This document shows, in pieces, positions 60,204 through 64,000 of a stretch of 64,000 nucleotides of DNA. A model generated the notes under the pieces. It had not been told where the DNA came from, did not search any database, and was given only the letters and a program-made list of their open reading frames with translations. The position numbers and the translations under genes are program-made. Source of the stretch: Flammula alnicola (lineage: Eukaryota; Basidiomycota; Agaricomycetes; Agaricales; Strophariaceae); assembly GCA_015499995.1 (NCBI GenBank), contig JADNRV010000160.1, forward strand, positions 55,454 to 119,453, in the 5' to 3' direction. Within the stretch, counting starts at the first letter, position 1. Every line of letters begins with the position of its first letter.

Positions 60204-61232
60204 TCATGATTCCCAGGTGATCCTTCCATAGGGTGTCGTCTCGCTGCCTCTCTTTGTCCCTTCAACGCGAAAGCCGACCTCATAAATTCCTGCGCCAGAA
60301 GCGAAATTTCTAAGGAAGGCTGTTTCTTCTTCGTTGGACGGAACCCCGAGATTAAAGACAGGGAGTCGCCCTCCTTTATTCACAGTGTTCAGCTCCCAGA
60401 CCGTATCGCCTTCTGTTGAAGACGAAGGTGGGTCTCCGATGACGGATAATATCTCATCCGAGACTTCGGCGAACAAAGAAGGTTGGACGAGGACGCGCAG
60501 GAACGAAATTCCTTTGGCCTTCGAAGGATGTTCAGTGTTCGAAGGTGGCTCGCTTGGGACCTTTGGATGTCGATCAGACGCCGCATAATCAAGGATCGAG
60601 TATTCAAAATACTTACTCTGAGATTCCGCGGAGTCACATCACCGCAGAAGAAGGGAAGAATTCCTCGCTTGTCCGACGGAGGGGCAGATATGAGCCACTT
60701 GAGAATTCTTCCATCTGGCCGCGTGCGTCCTCCATCTTGTTCAGGTTGGTAGAGATCACCATTCCCCTGATCGCGGGCACGCTCATTAATGATCTCTGAG
60801 ATGCTCTTTGAGAGAGAACCATTTCCCAGAAACGCAAAATCAATCCACCCTGGAGATTTTCTAGACCAAGGATTTTTATCGCGTTGTGTACGCTCCGGGG
60901 AGTTTGGCGGGTAATGGGACTCGGGATGGGTGAACGAGATCAACTCCAGATAAACACCGTCGTCAAAGACCTAAGTGTTATTCTGCGTCAAGATATCACT
61001 GATGCTGAGACACGGGTAATTGACGAACAACGAGAGCGTTTTCAGTCAAGCCACCTGCATGCACACCACCCGGAAGAACTCTGATAGAATTTGAGATTTC
61101 TACGAATCATTTTCGATATTTAATGCTGACTCACTTGAATCCAAGCTCTCGAAATTGCCTCGAAACCTCCTCTACCGATCCGGGGGGTGTCAAATGCACA
61201 ATATGGTCAAGAGTTTGCGTGTTAACCGACAT
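60204..61232 (-). CDS. Glyoxalase-like domain protein
   Basis: Start at 61232: MSVNTQTLDHIVHLTPPGSV, EEVSRQFRELGFK, then VLPGGVHAGGLTENALV, VFDDGVYLELISFTHPE, PGWIDFAFLGNGSLSKSISE and, in the last exon, VWELNTVNKGGRLPVFNLGV and a final GRITWES. The LDHIV / PGG-HAGGLTEN / VYLELI layout matches the Glyoxalase-like (Glyoxalase_3, VOC fold) family. These are probable metal-dependent enzymes of unknown substrate, about 280 residues. Start is the first ATG of a frame lacking upstream alternatives. Two short introns; the middle exon end near 61021 is less certain. Confidence 0.8.
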
Positions 61233-62178
61233 CTTGAAAGTTTGCACCCTTGAGGTATTGGGCAAAGAAGAAGGGTACAGCACATGGGAAAAGCAGCTGA
61301 GATGGCGCCATAATCGGACCTCTGGACATTGTAATCTTCAACAACCCCCAATCAGACCAACCTCGAGCCCCAAACCGTCTGTTCCGAGTATGAGACTATG
61401 ACGATTCTGGCGAGGACATTCGAATAGGTACAGGTTGATACGACTCGGAGGCATTCATATTTCGGATAGGCAATCGCAACTCCCAAATTAAAATTGGCTC
61501 TTGTAGGTTAGATGCACCGGTGGGACGTGCAATTCCGTGAAACTGAATGTTACAGATTTCGGAAGGTAGAAGATAGCAGAGGTTGGTTAGTTGGTCAGGC
61601 CTTTGTTTGATCTCGTCGTTGAGGATAGCGCCAAGGTGTTATACAGGCTGTTTTTCTGTGGTCCGTGGTGGTCCGGGCGGCCCGAAGCAACATACGCTCG
61701 AAGTCAACTTCTCGCTACATTGCGCTCGGATTGCGCTGGGGGGCAACTGGCATAGGCTGTATTTGTGGCCAGATGGCCCCGGTGCTGTAATACGGTCGCA
61801 GAAGGCAAATTTCCTAGAAACTGCCGATATTTATGTCAAAAATTCTTCCGAGATGTTATTTATTTCCTTGGGCGCCCATACTAACGATGATTCTCAATTG
61901 CACAATCCATCCTCTTGATTGTCTCGACCACATTTAGAGGAAGAACAACTGAGAGCGAGAATGCAAAGTAGCACACCAAGGGTTTTATTGACTGAACCGA
62001 GAGATAAAAGGGACATTTGCACTTGATTTGGGTGTATATATATGATATTGATTCCATCCAATGTTGGCTCAGATGCCCATTCCTTAGTTAATCGCGATGG
62101 AATAGGACGTGGTAGTAAGTGTGGCACTTCCTGTGCAGATGTTTTATTTATCAGTAGCCCTTGAATTGATAAGAAAGT
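61233..62178. other. Intergenic region
   Basis: About 950 bases between two minus-strand genes; the glyoxalase-like gene's promoter should be here. Plus-strand ORFs (61583-61918) show no family-like content. TATATATATG near 62035. Nothing assigned. Confidence 0.45.
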
Positions 62179-63453
62179 CTACTGACCCGTGAAGGGCTCG
62201 GTCCCAGATTGAGCTTGTACCAAGAACTGAGAAGATGGAACGCCTTGACTTTGAATAAGATAGTCTTTGAGACAATCAAGATAGGTGAAAATTGAGTAAG
62301 AACATGATTATTCTCACTGAAGAATGGCTTGAGATCGCTGTTAAAGCTGGTGATCTCAGTAGGTGCCACGAAAGAAAATATTCTCCACGAGCCGACTGTT
62401 CCCTTGAAAAGCTTCCAGATGACCCCGTTAATGCTGTGGAATTGTATAAACTCTTGAGAGTAAACGGGTCCAAAGGATAACCATTACCTTGCAGTGCCCA
62501 CTTGGGTTCCAGCGGGTCCGGCTCTGGATAGTAACCGTGGTCAGACATGCTTTTTGGCAGCTTTTACTGATAATAGAGCAACGAAATTTCCTCTTACCCT
62601 CCTCTGGCGCTCAGCCAAATCATGCTGATCAGGGTATGTCTGAGTACGTCAGTTCTCTGACGCATGGGATAATTGAACGTACACTTCATAAGTTGAAGCG
62701 GAGGTTGCGCCCGCAGAATTAGCAGTGTTCGAGAGCCACAAGTCATAGGAGACGTCTGCAACGAGGTTCGATGACGTAGATGTGTATGCCCACTGCCAGG
62801 TAGTGGGAATCGACTGGATAGACGACAGAGGTTTGCCAATCCCCACACGGAGATCAAGGTTGGCGTCTGTACAATGTTTGTTAGCTCAAGTTTTGATGAG
62901 GGGCGGGAAATACGAAGACACGAACAGCTCTTAACGTTGGTAGGCGCTAGGGTACGTACTCATCAACTATGAGATTTGATCAAATCAGATGTTCGGCGTA
63001 CCTCCAGCCCAAGTGTATTTGGTTTGCCAAGAAAGACTGTTACCATTGGTGGCTGTTACTTGAGTAGTTTGCGAACCTAGGACGAACGATCACTGCTGAA
63101 AATCTCTGCTGGGAAGTGATGGGCCACACTCACCGCTTGTTGCAAAGAATTGTCCCCACAAGTTGTTCTGGAGAAATGAATCGACTATTAGATGCATTCT
63201 GAGAGTCAGGTTTCCGCTTTATTATCACGATTCAGTCATTCACACCCGCCTGCCTATTGGAATGATAAATAATTGATAAGTCGAGCGCTGTAATGGGACA
63301 GGCGGTATAAGTCACCTCAGTTTCAGTAGCGTATTGTGCACTCAGCACGGCTCCTCGCTTTTGGAGGTCTCTTGTAACCTTGGTTGGGTTAGCGAGGGCC
63401 AAACCGAAGGAAATAATCAAAGAAAATGCTAGAAAATTCTTGAACGAGATCAT
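62179..63453 (-). CDS. Glycoside hydrolase family 12 (xyloglucanase/endoglucanase)
   Basis: MISFKNFLAFSLIISFGLAL is a signal peptide with a downstream KR site. Further exons read NNLWGQFFATSG, GSQTTQVTATNGNSLSWQTK, YTWAGG, VSYDLWLSNT, TYEVMIWLSARGG, VIWKLFKGTVGSWRIFSFVA, EITSFNSDLKPFF, and QSGTEPFTGQ followed by TAG at 62179-62181. TYEVMIWLSARGG carries the first catalytic Glu (E of TYE) and EPFTG the second; both acid/base and nucleophile thus appear present. GH12 cleaves beta-1,4-glucan or xyloglucan outside the cell. The second exon border after ATETE is unresolved. About 250 residues. Confidence 0.83.
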
Positions 63454-63845
63454 CCTATCCGATGTAGTGTAACCAACAAGGGCGTTAAAGGTGCAGTTTA
63501 TATGTACTCCGAAGAGTGGTCGCCAAAAGTGTAACATGTTGCATATATTTAGGGAAACAAGAAGTCGTGGCTGCGAAGCATCGGAAGGGTGCTCGAAAGA
63601 ATCGTGGATCTGCATTGATAGAAACGGCATCCGAGCTCAGAAATGGGGATCTTCAGTTCATTTGGTCGCAGTGCACCCACGGGAAAAAGTGAAACAGCCT
63701 ATACAAGCTGACGGAAAACATGAGCACTTGACATATTCTACCGGAGAAATATGGACTCGTGGGGAATTTGCTGGAATAAGGAGGTTATAGTTAGATCAGC
63801 GTTATGAAATAACGACATTTCACTCGCGACTGATCCCATACTCAC

Positions 63846-64000
63846 CGAACCATGAACGCTGTATTGTACTGGTGAATGCGAAGTCTTTTGCCCAATTGAC
63901 ACAGTCGTTGGTGGAGAAGTCATGTTCCCTGACAAACGAGACCGCACATTGATTATGACACATCGTGATTCAAGCATGTTATTAACTTACCAGTAAGTGA
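63846..64000 (-). CDS. 3' part of an unidentified gene extending beyond the window
   Basis: A well-formed GTAAGT donor near 63991 and a CAG acceptor at 63929-63931 bound an intron. The next exon (63928-63846) reads GEHDFSTNDCVNWAKDFAFTS-like and ends at a GTGAGT donor. This indicates a spliced gene coming from the right on the minus strand, whose 5' part is outside and whose 3' end lies before 63700. No family recognised. Confidence 0.35.

Noticed and set aside
61583..61918. 111-residue plus-strand ORF
   Set aside because: No signal, domain or splice context; looks like chance in an intergenic region.

Overview
The window is nuclear DNA of a filamentous fungus, almost certainly an Agaricomycete (Basidiomycota). 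Genes are dense and lie on both strands. They carry many short GT-AG introns of about 45-65 bp. The gene set includes basidiomycete-type families: PL14-like lyases, an M50B-like protease, a DUF6593-like remnant, a GH12 enzyme, an ALG2 mannosyltransferase and a Ypt31/Rab11 GTPase. All exon-intron models were spliced by hand, and junctions I could not resolve are stated in the entries.

Layout. 0-0.7 kb: 3' end of a PL14-like lyase. 1.1-8.8 kb: SLC41-type Mg transporter (-), ADA3/NGG1 of SAGA (+), RNA polymerase I subunit RPA34 (-), RING/coiled-coil protein (+). 8.9-12.2 kb: a TPR + two CCCH fingers + three tandem alpha/beta repeats protein (-). 12.9-15.6 kb: membrane-anchored histidine acid phosphatase (+). 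16.2-17.3 kb: phosphomannomutase (-). 17.8-19.1 kb: secreted His/Lys/Ala-rich protein (-).

20.2-28.8 kb is the strangest part. Two large, divergently transcribed genes of no recognised family are bracketed by imperfect direct repeats of about 80 bp. One encodes a basic/acidic low-complexity protein. The other encodes a long beta-strand-rich protein with an amphipathic helical C-terminus and an apparent 3' frameshift. 28.7-35.4 kb is a 3.2-kb tandem duplication of a multi-pass membrane protein gene. Its 5' third is identical between copies while the ectodomain has diverged.

35.6-42.8 kb: REV1 translesion polymerase (+), a SAM methyltransferase with a natural His7 tract (-), and a second PL14-like lyase (-). 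44.5-48.7 kb is partly decayed: a frameshifted DUF6593-like relic, a 3' fragment of an NDUFA9-type gene, an apparently intact MFS transporter and an internally deleted flavin oxidoreductase. 48.9-57.9 kb: L-rhamnose mutarotase (-), a fungal protein with an LRR-like stretch (+), Ypt31/Rab11 with a 5-nt microexon (+), an F-box protein (+) and an M50B-like HExxH membrane protease (+). 58.0-64.0 kb: ALG2 (-), a glyoxalase-like protein (-), a GH12 hydrolase (-) and the 3' part of an unidentified minus-strand gene.

Functional themes: sugar-nucleotide supply and N-glycosylation (phosphomannomutase, ALG2), carbohydrate degradation (two PL14-like, GH12, rhamnose mutarotase, MFS), and chromatin, transcription and repair housekeeping (ADA3, RPA34, REV1). 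I saw no rRNA, tRNA, CRISPR array or autonomous transposon ORF.
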